A stretch of 9,600 bases of DNA from Victivallales bacterium (lineage in GTDB: Bacteria > Verrucomicrobiota > Lentisphaeria > Victivallales > UBA1829): assembly GCA_016285335.1 (NCBI GenBank), contig JAEEQO010000109.1, positions 1 through 9,600 on the forward strand, read 5' to 3'. The translations under genes were made by a program, and so were the position numbers. Numbering within the stretch: the stretch's first letter is position 1; each line of letters opens with the position of its first letter. A model generated the notes under the pieces. That model ran no database searches. It worked only from the letters and a program-made list of their open reading frames with translations, and had not been told where the DNA came from. This document shows positions 1 to 6,623 of this stretch, piece by piece.

Positions 1-323
1 AGGTATGTTTCCTCGGGCAGATACCCGATGAGTTTCTTGTTCTCGACGTCGCGGGGCGACTTGCCGAACACGGTCAGGCGGCCGCCGGTGGGATACAGCA
101 GCCCCAGCAGCATCTTCACGGTCGTGGACTTGCCGGACCCGTTGGGACCGAGCAGGCCGACCACTTCGCCCTCGCGGACCTCGAAGTCGATGTCGTTGAC
201 GGCCTTCGCCTTCGGACGGTTCCAGAAGTCGCGGAAGACCTTCGTCAGGCCGACCGCGCTCACCACCACGGGACGCGCGTCCCCGGCGGCGGCTTGTTCC
301 GTCCGTTTCACTTCCGCGGCCAT
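1..323 (-). CDS. ABC transporter ATP-binding protein, N-terminal part (runs off the left edge)
   Basis: This is the nucleotide-binding subunit of an ABC transporter, cut by the window edge after about 107 residues. The start codon is at 323-321, and an SD-like GGAGG lies 8 nt upstream inside the last codons of the preceding ATPase gene. The visible part has a polar N-terminus, then an aromatic A-loop region (residues 30-35), then a perfect Walker A, GPNGSGKST, at about residues 59-67. The stretch that follows, MLLGLLYPTGG, is typical of ATPases that partner with ABC-2 type membrane permeases. The signature motif and Walker B lie outside the window. It starts only 3 nt after the stop of the P-type ATPase, so it is the fourth gene of the hflC-hflK-ATPase operon. 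A permease gene would be expected further left. The substrate cannot be told. The family call is firm. Confidence 0.9.
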   Translation of the reverse strand, partial: MAAEVKRTEQAAAGDARPVVVSAVGLTKVFRDFWNRPKAKAVNDIDFEVREGEVVGLLGPNGSGKSTTVKMLLGLLYPTGGRLTVFGKSPRDVENKKLIGYLPEETY

Positions 324-326
324 GGA

Positions 327-2435
327 TTATTCCTCCCCGCCGCTCTTCTTCGGCGCGGCTCCGGCGTCCGCGGAAGTCAGGTCTTCGCCCGTGCGGACCA
401 GACGCGCGCTGTTGAAGATGACGATCAGGGTGCTGACGGTATGCAGCGCGGCGGCGGCGATCGGGTTCATGCGCCCGAACACGGACAGGATGATGCCGCA
501 GAGCACGAAGGTCAGACCGAACGCGAGGTTCTGGTACATGATGGCGCTGGTCTTGCGGGAAAGCACGATCAGGAACGGCACGCGGCGGAGATCGTTGGTC
601 ATGAGCGCGATGCTGGCGCTGTTGATGGCGACGTCGCTGCCGATGGCGCCCATGGCGATGCCGAGGTCGCCCGCGGCCAGTGCGGGCGCGTCGTTCACGC
701 CGTCGCCGACCACCGCCACGGTCGAAGTCTTCTTGACCTCTTCCACGTAGGCGACCTTGGTCTCCGGCAGGCAGTCGCTGCGGATGTCGTCGATGCTGAG
801 CTGGGACGCGATGGAAACTGCCACGCTCGCGCGGTCGCCGGTCACCATGGCGCAGCGGGTCACGCCGATGGATTTGAGTTCGTTGATGGCGGCGGCGGCC
901 TCGGAACGGATCTTGTCCTTGAAGCCGATCCAGCCGATCACCTTCTCGTCGACCGCCACGTACACGATGCTCATCGCCTCGTGTTCCTTCGCGTCGATCA
1001 CCGGCAGCGTCACGCCGACGCTCTCCAGCCACACTGCCCGGCCGACCAGCACGCGCCTGCCGTCCAGCATTGCCACGACGCCCTTGCCGGGCACTTCCTG
1101 GAATCCGTCGACGGATTTTGCCGGGATGCCGACTTCGGCGGCCAGACGCTGAAGCGCCTGCGCGGTCGGGTGGTTGCTGTGCGCCTCCAGCGAGATCGCG
1201 GTCAACAGGAGTTCGGCGGGCTCCACGCCCTCCGCCACGGGGTTCAGGCGAGCCACGGAAAGCTCGCCCTCGGTCAGCGTGCCGGTCTTGTCGAACACGA
1301 CCGTGCGGATCTTGCTGGCGAGTTCCAGGTGGTTGATGTTCTTGATGAGCACGCCCAGGCGCGCGGCTGCCGCAACTGCCGCCACGATGGTGGTCGGAGT
1401 CGCCAGCACCACGGCGCACGGGCAGGAGATCACGAGCAGGGAGATCACGCGGTCCATGCTCCCGCCGGGGAGCCACCACGTGATGATGGCGAGCATCAGG
1501 ATCGTGGGTGTGTAGTAGCCCGCATAACGGTCGATGATGCGCACGAACGGCGTCTTGTTGCGTTCTGCGGAGCGGATCATCTGCTCGACCTTGCCGAGCG
1601 TGGTGTCCTTGCCGAGACGCGTCACGCGGACCTCAAGGCCGCCGGAGATGTTCAGCGTGCCGGCGTACACTTCGTCGCCCGCGTTCTTGTCCTCCGGCAT
1701 GGATTCGCCGGTGATGGACGCCTGGTTCACGGCGCTTTCGCCGCGGACGATCACGCCGTCGACCGGGAAGTTCTCGCCGGGACGCACGCTGATGATGTCG
1801 TCCAGCGCAAGATCCTTCACGGAGACCTCCGTCTCACCGCCCTCGCCGATCTTGTGGGCCGTGCGCGGAGTCAGGCGGATCAGCTCCTCGATGGAACGCT
1901 GTGCGCCGCTGGCGGTGTGGGATTCGATGATGATGGTGACGAGCAGGAAGAACGCCACGATGCCGGCGGTGCGGAAGTCGCCGGACGCGAACGCCGCGAG
2001 AATCGCCAGCGCGACGAGTTCGTTCATGTATACGCGGCCTTCGATCAGGTCGCGGATGGCGGTCACGACGATCGGCAGCGCCAGCGTGATCGCGCCGAGC
2101 GCCGCGCTCAGCTGCGAGGCGAACACTTCATCCGGGAACAGCCATGCCAGCAGGTAGGAGTTCACGATCAGGAAACCGCCGACGAACGCGAACGACGCCC
2201 GCCCCATGGAACGGGAGTGCCCGACGCCTTCGCCGATGGGCGCGCCGCAGGAAATGCAGCGCGTCGGCTCGTTCGGATCGATGTCGTGGTCGTGTCCGCA
2301 GCAGCAGCCGTCGTGGTCGTGATGATCGTGGTCGTGATGATCGTGATCGTGATGGTCGTGGTCGTGATGATGGCCGCAGGCGCAGACGTCCTGCGCTTCC
2401 GCGGCGGGAGTATCGAGTTTCAGTTCTTCAGCCAT
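327..2435 (-). CDS. P1B-type heavy-metal-transporting ATPase with His/Asp-rich N-terminus
   Basis: This 702-residue integral membrane ATPase exports (or moves) a transition metal ion at the cost of ATP. Visible motifs are TGES (actuator, 242-245), CPC in the ion-binding helix (338-340), the phosphorylated Asp in DKTGT (D382), the P1B-specific HP pair (H422-P423) and GDGVNDAP (577-584). About eight membrane helices are seen: four at 82-172, two flanking 303-350, and two at 632-675. The N-terminus carries CAC, a CCC cluster, a CxxC and four HHDHD repeats, all likely metal ligands, and has no classic HMA domain. Start choice: a longer reading frame begins 30 codons upstream, but that part overlaps the end of the HflK-like gene. 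The start at 2435 overlaps the upstream stop as TAATG and has GGAGGAG about 8 nt upstream. CPC suggests Cu, Zn or Cd, but the last helix (LHTVST) matches neither the usual Cu nor the usual Zn pattern, so the ion is left open. Confidence 0.93.
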   Translation of the reverse strand: MAEELKLDTPAAEAQDVCACGHHHDHDHHDHDHHDHDHHDHDGCCCGHDHDIDPNEPTRCISCGAPIGEGVGHSRSMGRASFAFVGGFLIVNSYLLAWLFPDEVFASQLSAALGAITLALPIVVTAIRDLIEGRVYMNELVALAILAAFASGDFRTAGIVAFFLLVTIIIESHTASGAQRSIEELIRLTPRTAHKIGEGGETEVSVKDLALDDIISVRPGENFPVDGVIVRGESAVNQASITGESMPEDKNAGDEVYAGTLNISGGLEVRVTRLGKDTTLGKVEQMIRSAERNKTPFVRIIDRYAGYYTPTILMLAIITWWLPGGSMDRVISLLVISCPCAVVLATPTTIVAAVAAAARLGVLIKNINHLELASKIRTVVFDKTGTLTEGELSVARLNPVAEGVEPAELLLTAISLEAHSNHPTAQALQRLAAEVGIPAKSVDGFQEVPGKGVVAMLDGRRVLVGRAVWLESVGVTLPVIDAKEHEAMSIVYVAVDEKVIGWIGFKDKIRSEAAAAINELKSIGVTRCAMVTGDRASVAVSIASQLSIDDIRSDCLPETKVAYVEEVKKTSTVAVVGDGVNDAPALAAGDLGIAMGAIGSDVAINSASIALMTNDLRRVPFLIVLSRKTSAIMYQNLAFGLTFVLCGIILSVFGRMNPIAAAALHTVSTLIVIFNSARLVRTGEDLTSADAGAAPKKSGGEE
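2311..2370 (-). repeat. Four tandem 15-bp units encoding HHDHD repeats
   Basis: On the plus strand the unit TCGTGGTCGTGATGA occurs at 2311-2325, 2326-2340 and 2356-2370. The copy at 2341-2355 differs at two bases. Within the P-type ATPase these encode four HHDHD blocks (about residues 23-42). The unit is a multiple of three, so changes in copy number would keep the frame. It is probably a metal-binding tail of variable length. Confidence 0.9.
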
Positions 2436-3628
2436 TATTTCTTCTCCTCCCCGGAACCGCTTCCGGCCCCGGCGGGCGCGGACGCGGCGCGCTGCTGCAG
2501 GGGTTCCTGATTCACTTTCAGCCACAGCACGGACTGGCCGCCGCCCTTCACGTCCACGATGAACTTATCCTGCACGGGGGCGATGGCCTCGGCGAGCGTA
2601 TCGGAGAACAGCGACACGAGCGTCGCCTCTTTGTTCTTGCTGTACTGGTTGAAGATCTCGTTGAAGTACGCGGAATCGGCGGCGACTTCCTCCACCACGC
2701 GGAGCTTGTACGCCTCGGCGTCCGCCAGGATCTTCGCGGATTCGGATTTCGCGAGGTTTTCCTGCTCCACGCTGTAGGTCCGCGCCTCTTCCACCACGCG
2801 TTCGGCGTCGGTTTCGGAGAGCAGCAGCTCCTGGAACGACGGGATCGTGACGAGCGGCGGCGCGGCGATCTTCAGCGTCAGGTTTTCGAGCGTGACGCCG
2901 ATGTCCATCGCGGCGATGCGGTCGACCAGCGCGTTCTTGACCGTGTGCTCATACTTGGCGCGGTCGTAGTAGGTAGATTCGAGATTCTGCGTCGCGCTGG
3001 CGGAGATCACCACGTCGTCGAGCAGATTCTTCAGCATCACGCGCGCCGTGCCGAGCGATGCCACCTGCCCTTTGGACGCGTCGCCGGTGATTGCTCCAGA
3101 TGCCTCCGGGGTATCCGTGCTGAGGCAGGTCAGATAGAACCTCTGCGGATCGGTCACGCGGTAGGTCATCGTCCATTCGCAGTGCAGGATGGAGTTGTTC
3201 CCGAGCAGCACATAGCCGTCCGTGCCGGGCACGAGCTTCTTGTCGGTTTCCGTCGGCTCGGAGCCGTCCGCCTTCACGCCCTGGTAGTACAGGAACTCCG
3301 GCTCCATCGGCATGAACGCCGTGCTGGTGATCTCCTGCTTGTTGATCGGGATGCGGACAATGCGGTTCACCGGGGACGGCAGGAACCAGTGCCAGCCTTC
3401 CTTGCACTCCTGCTTGAACTTGCCGAACTGCAGCACGATCACGCTCTCCGTGGTCGTGTCCACGATGAACGAACCGCCGAAAATCAGGAACCATCCCAGC
3501 GCGACGATGATGAACGCCGCCAGGATGCCGAAAAACATCTTCAGCGCACGGGACAGGAAGTCCACGCCCGTTTTGAGCTGGCCTTCGCCCGGTCCGCCGG
3601 ATGCTGTCTGTTTCAATTCTTCCGCCAT
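2435..3628 (-). CDS. hflK: HflK-like SPFH/band 7 membrane protein
   Basis: This 397-residue protein is anchored by one N-terminal helix (about 31-53) and followed by an SPFH/band 7 domain (about 55-270). A charged, Ala/Glu-rich coiled-coil stretch follows (about 272-320), and then a low-complexity Ala/Gly/Ser tail ending GEEKK. In known systems HflK pairs with HflC to form a large membrane cage around the protease FtsH. The pairing here with an HflC-like gene 15 nt upstream supports the call. It is divergent: the segment at about 104-150 contains an extra polar stretch (GVKADGSEPTETDKK), and it has several cysteines. No ftsH gene is in the window. The start at 3628 has TAAGGAG about 11 nt upstream, overlapping the hflC stop. 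The stop overlaps the ATPase start by one base. It may be a specialised paralogue rather than the housekeeping HflK. Confidence 0.82.
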   Translation of the reverse strand: MAEELKQTASGGPGEGQLKTGVDFLSRALKMFFGILAAFIIVALGWFLIFGGSFIVDTTTESVIVLQFGKFKQECKEGWHWFLPSPVNRIVRIPINKQEITSTAFMPMEPEFLYYQGVKADGSEPTETDKKLVPGTDGYVLLGNNSILHCEWTMTYRVTDPQRFYLTCLSTDTPEASGAITGDASKGQVASLGTARVMLKNLLDDVVISASATQNLESTYYDRAKYEHTVKNALVDRIAAMDIGVTLENLTLKIAAPPLVTIPSFQELLLSETDAERVVEEARTYSVEQENLAKSESAKILADAEAYKLRVVEEVAADSAYFNEIFNQYSKNKEATLVSLFSDTLAEAIAPVQDKFIVDVKGGGQSVLWLKVNQEPLQQRAASAPAGAGSGSGEEKK

Positions 3629-3643
3629 GTCGCGTCGCGCTCC

Positions 3644-4594
3644 TTATTTCTTCTCCGCGGCTTTGTCCGAGGCAAACGAAGCGGACGTACCGTTCAGGAC
3701 GTCGAACGGCGCGGACTCGGTGCTGAGGATCAGCGTGGACTTCGAGGACAGGATCTTCTTCATCGCCTGAAGCTTGCGGAGGAACGTGGCGAGCTCCGGC
3801 TCCTTCGTGAACACGGCGTAGTAGGCGGCGGCTTCGGCGTCGCCCTCGGCCATCAGCGATTTCGCCTTGGCCTGCGCCTGCGTGATCATCTTGCTCTTCT
3901 CGGTATTGGCGAGCGTGCGGATCTCCTCCGCCTTCGTCTTGCCCTCGTCGCGCTTGCGGGCGGCTTCGGTCTCGCGTTCCTGCTTCATGCGGCTCGCGAT
4001 CGCCGTCGCGGTCTTCTCCGGGACGCCGATGCTGGAGAACAGCACGTCGCTGACCTCAAGCCCGTACTTTTCCATCACGTCCGGGGCGATCATTTCGAGG
4101 ATCTCAGCACGCATCTGCTCGATCTTCATCAGGTTCGGGTCGGTGTTGATGAGCTGGTCGTAGTCGTACTTGCCGATCACGGCGGCTTTCGCCGTACGCA
4201 TGCGCCCGCCGAGGTAGCCGAGCGCGGTTTCGAGCTTCGGCGCGGCCTCCTTGAAGCGCTTCAAATCCTTGATCCGGTAGATCACGTTCAGCCCGATCAC
4301 GACCTGTTTCTGGTCGCGGGTCGTCGTTTCCTCCAGGTGGCCGATGTTGCCGTCGTACGGCCGCTTGCGGATATCGTAGCGGATCACCTGCTGGAAGGGC
4401 AGCGGCAGGCGAAGGTGAAGGCCGGGTTCGGCCTCCTTCGTGATTTTGCCCATGGTCAACACCAGGGCGCGTTCCGTGGCGGGCACCTGGTAGGTGAAGA
4501 TCGCCAGCAGGAAAATTGCCGCCACGATAATGCCGAGGAGGATGGTGGGAAGATAGTAGCCTTTTTTCTTTTCAGGCTTCGGTGCATCTTTCAT
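3644..4594 (-). CDS. hflC: HflC-like SPFH/band 7 membrane protein
   Basis: This 316-residue protein has a short lysine-rich cytoplasmic start and one membrane helix (about 15-34), followed by an SPFH domain opening with VPATERALVLTMGK and PGLHLRLPLPF. The C-terminal half has the HflC hallmarks: RMKQERETEAARKRDEG, a long Ala/Glu/Lys coiled coil (about 203-250), GDAEA (251-255) and a helix with EPELATFLRKLQAMKK. In E. coli HflC partners HflK to regulate FtsH, although there hflK comes first, whereas here hflC is first. The start at 4594 is preceded by CGGAG about 9 nt upstream. It is the first gene of the four-gene operon, and its promoter must lie in the 4595-4745 gap. Its tail, DKAAEKK, is followed directly by the SD of the next gene. 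The family is certain. Orthology to housekeeping HflC is likely but not proven. Confidence 0.87.
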   Translation of the reverse strand: MKDAPKPEKKKGYYLPTILLGIIVAAIFLLAIFTYQVPATERALVLTMGKITKEAEPGLHLRLPLPFQQVIRYDIRKRPYDGNIGHLEETTTRDQKQVVIGLNVIYRIKDLKRFKEAAPKLETALGYLGGRMRTAKAAVIGKYDYDQLINTDPNLMKIEQMRAEILEMIAPDVMEKYGLEVSDVLFSSIGVPEKTATAIASRMKQERETEAARKRDEGKTKAEEIRTLANTEKSKMITQAQAKAKSLMAEGDAEAAAYYAVFTKEPELATFLRKLQAMKKILSSKSTLILSTESAPFDVLNGTSASFASDKAAEKK

Positions 4595-4699
4595 GATCCG
4601 GTTCTCCGTTTCAAGTTGTTGTTATGTAATTAGTTGTCAATCAAATCAGGTTTCGCGCGGGATATTTAGTATACGCCCGCACGCACGAAAGCATTCTAT

Positions 4700-4727
4700 A
4701 ATGTAGCCCATTTTTCCGTTTTTTCAA
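4700..4727 (-). promoter_or_regulatory. Possible promoter of the hflC operon
   Basis: On the minus strand TTGAAA (4727-4722), a 16-nt spacer and TACATT (4705-4700, running on into ATAG) form a plausible sigma-70-like promoter, which would give a leader of about 100 nt. The same spacing and similar boxes occur upstream of the LysM and hotdog genes. An alternative -10, TATACT at 4673-4668, lacks a good -35. This is a by-eye match. Confidence 0.35.
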
Positions 4728-4745
4728 CCTCATGCGCCCACTTTT

Positions 4746-4771
4746 CTAAAAAAAAGGAGGGCAAGCCCTCC
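4746..4771 (-). terminator. Strong intrinsic terminator (minus strand)
   Basis: GGAGGGC at 4756-4762 pairs with GCCCTCC at 4765-4771. On the minus strand the stem is followed at once by eight T residues (A-run at 4748-4755), which is the classic Rho-independent form. It lies 137 nt past the lipoprotein stop and just before the hflC promoter, so it insulates that operon from read-through. Confidence 0.8.
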
Positions 4772-4780
4772 ACAGCGGTT

Positions 4781-4901
4781 GTGTCCGGCTCCGCTCGGAC
4801 ACGAGGGGAAGCGCCTCAACGAAAAGCGCCCCGTCAATGCGGGGCGCGGACAGGTCTTATCGGACCTGCAGGTCTTATTTTCAGCGGGCATTATTCCCCG
4901 C
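4781..4901. repeat. Run of further inverted repeats in the non-coding gap
   Basis: Besides the two terminators listed, three smaller hairpins lie here. GTGTCCG (4781-4787) pairs with CGGACAC (4796-4802). CAGGTC (4851-4856) pairs with GACCTG (4863-4868). GCGGG (4884-4888) pairs with CCCGC (4897-4901). The 10-mer CAGGTCTTAT occurs twice, at 4851-4860 and 4869-4878. No reading frame with a plausible start site and protein-like content was found here. Confidence 0.6.
4821..4847 (-). terminator. Intrinsic terminator after the lipoprotein gene
   Basis: GCGCCCCG (4826-4833) and CGGGGCGC (4840-4847) form a perfect 8-bp GC stem with a 6-nt loop. On the minus strand it is followed by TTTTCGTT. It sits about 60 nt past the lipoprotein stop. 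The T-run is short, so it may leak into the stronger terminator further on. Confidence 0.65.
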
Positions 4902-4907
4902 GGAAGA

Positions 4908-5603
4908 TCACTTATCCGATTTCACGGGCTTGAAGAGCGTTTTCGAAGAGACTTCGTAGTTCTTCGGGTCCTTCAGCATCTCGAGGACTTCGGCGGGCGG
5001 ATTGAGCACCGTACCGTCCTTGTCGATCTGGGCTTTCTCCGCGATCTTCTTGAGCTCAAGCGCCTTCGTGGCGAACTGCACGAATCCGGCCTCCCAGCCG
5101 CCGTCCTTCTGCTCCGCCGTCAGGATGTACGAATACGGCCGCATCATGAAGATGTATTCCGGGTTCAGCTTGTACTTCTCCACGAGATACATCTGGTCGA
5201 TCACGAGGTAGAAATAGAGCTTGCCGTCGTTGCGGAACGGCACGAGCAGCACGGGCAGCCAGGACTCTTCCTTTTCCGCCTTGTCCTTCTCCTTGTCGCC
5301 GTCGTCGACGATGGTCACATACCCGCGCAGGGCGTACTTTTCGGCGCCGTCCTTCAAAGAGACGGTGTCCGTCAGGATCACGTCGTCCTTGCATTCGCTG
5401 AACGCGATTGTCACGTCGCCGTCGTCCGACTGGAGCTTGCCGGTCTTCAGGAGCGAGGCGCAGGCAGCGGCATCGAACATCGTCTCGGGGGACTTGTCGT
5501 CGATCGGCGGATAATACAGCGGAGTGATGCCGCAGGATGTGAACAGAACGGCACAGAACGACGCGGCGATTATCATGCCGCCGCAAAGGATGGACTTCAG
5601 CAT
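4908..5603 (-). CDS. Predicted lipoprotein of unknown function
   Basis: I do not recognise this 231-residue protein. It opens with a lysine, a hydrophobic stretch (about 5-22) and the lipobox FTSC, so C24 is the likely lipidated residue. The mature protein would start CGITPLYYPP and be held to a membrane. The rest is soluble, with mixed polar and aromatic content. A very acidic/lysine-rich loop (DDGDKEKDKAEKEE, about 100-113) is followed by a hydrophobic, strand-like section (116-160). A further cysteine pair (C49, C71) might form a disulphide. The start at 5603 was chosen because the lipobox then sits at the usual distance and AAAGG lies 7 nt upstream. A start 11 codons earlier is possible but lacks a clear SD. 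The gene appears monocistronic: a 138-nt gap separates it from the permease gene upstream, and two terminators follow it. Confidence 0.85.
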   Translation of the reverse strand: MLKSILCGGMIIAASFCAVLFTSCGITPLYYPPIDDKSPETMFDAAACASLLKTGKLQSDDGDVTIAFSECKDDVILTDTVSLKDGAEKYALRGYVTIVDDGDKEKDKAEKEESWLPVLLVPFRNDGKLYFYLVIDQMYLVEKYKLNPEYIFMMRPYSYILTAEQKDGGWEAGFVQFATKALELKKIAEKAQIDKDGTVLNPPAEVLEMLKDPKNYEVSSKTLFKPVKSDK

Positions 5604-5741
5604 GGTCAGACCTTTCTCCTGAGTTATGAACAACATATTGCCGCGCGGCGGACCGGATGCCCGCCACGCATTAAACTATTTGACCGCTTTTCCCGCACGG
5701 ATGTTCCGTAGTTTCACCCGTTTTACAGGAAAAATGCGCAA

Positions 5742-6623
5742 TCAGTATTCCTTCATGTTCAGCACCACCACCGGGGTCGCGACGCAGACCGACCAGTAAA
5801 TGCACATCACGGCGAAGGACTTGACGATGCTGTCCCAGTTTACGGCGTCAACGGTGAACATCTGCGAATAGCCGTCCATCACGCGGGTGATGAGGAACGG
5901 CCGGATCTCCTCGGTGAAATCGGAAAACGCAAGCTGCATGATCAGGCTCACGAAGAAGAACACCAGGCCGCCCGTCGCCGCCACGGTCATGCGCTTCACG
6001 AAGACCGAGATCAGGAACGACACCGAGCTGATCGCGGACAGCGCGAAAGCGGAATAAAGCGTGGCGAGGTAATAGGAACCGATGGCTTTTCCCGCCGTGA
6101 CCAGACCCGCCGACGGAAATTCCCCCGGCACGCCCATGAACAGCGTGATCTGCACCTTCGAGTAGCCGAAGAAGATGACGCCGACCAGCATCGTCAGCGC
6201 CGCGAACAGCATCGAATAGAACAGGATGACGGCGAACACGGCGATGAACTTCGCGATCACGATCTGCGTGCGGGAGAATCCGCGCGACAGATACGCCCGC
6301 AGCGTCCCGTCCTGCTGCTCGCACGCGATGGCCTCGCCGGCGAACATGAACGCGAAGATCGGCATCACGACCCAGAACAGAATCTGGCAGGAGAAGCGCG
6401 CGAACATCAGGCCGTCGCAGAGTTTGACCGGGTCCGAGACCATCATCTTCATGAGGAACGGCATTCCGTTCACCATTCCGCCGGCGGCCTCCTGGAACTT
6501 GTCCTGGAATTTCCAGAAGACGAAGACCATCATGACCATCAGGAACGCGAACCCGATGAGCATGATGTAATGCTTCTTCTGGGACGCCATCTTCACGATC
6601 TCGTGGTAAATCGACAGGATCAT
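5742..6623 (-). CDS. ABC-2 type transporter permease
   Basis: This 293-residue membrane protein is the transmembrane subunit of an ABC transporter. Six hydrophobic segments are visible, at about 18-37, 77-98, 122-152, 183-207, 212-234 and 268-288. Between the second and third, the cytoplasmic stretch ACEQQDGTLRAYLSRGFSR, leading into VIAKF, is the usual ABC-2 coupling region, where the permease contacts its ATPase. The start at 6623 overlaps the ATPase stop as ATGA (4 nt), which shows tight coupling and rules out the longer in-frame extension lying inside the ATPase gene. Exporters of this class move peptides, lipids or drugs. The sequence does not show which. No clear terminator follows it. 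Confidence 0.92.
   Translation of the reverse strand: MILSIYHEIVKMASQKKHYIMLIGFAFLMVMMVFVFWKFQDKFQEAAGGMVNGMPFLMKMMVSDPVKLCDGLMFARFSCQILFWVVMPIFAFMFAGEAIACEQQDGTLRAYLSRGFSRTQIVIAKFIAVFAVILFYSMLFAALTMLVGVIFFGYSKVQITLFMGVPGEFPSAGLVTAGKAIGSYYLATLYSAFALSAISSVSFLISVFVKRMTVAATGGLVFFFVSLIMQLAFSDFTEEIRPFLITRVMDGYSQMFTVDAVNWDSIVKSFAVMCIYWSVCVATPVVVLNMKEY

Noticed and set aside
2436..2525. A 30-residue N-terminal extension of the P-type ATPase
   Set aside because: It lies inside the end of the HflK-like gene, is Arg/Gly-rich, and the start at 2435 has a good SD and a TAATG junction.
294..4633. Very long plus-strand open frames (738 and 829 codons) opposite the hflC-hflK-ATPase genes
   Set aside because: Their translations are rich in His, Arg, Asp and Gly, show no domain, and mirror the well-supported minus-strand genes. 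Long antisense frames are expected in high-GC coding DNA.
4697..4702. Perfect TATAAT on the plus strand, and another at 8971-8976
   Set aside because: Neither has a -35 box at a normal distance. The first would drive only antisense RNA into terminator DNA. The second is not excluded as a second hotdog promoter but is weaker than the site at 9043-9070.
5604..5741. Possible terminator or small RNA between the permease and the lipoprotein gene
   Set aside because: Only a 5-bp stem (GGCGG/CCGCC) without a T-run was seen, and TTTAAT on the minus strand has no matching -35.
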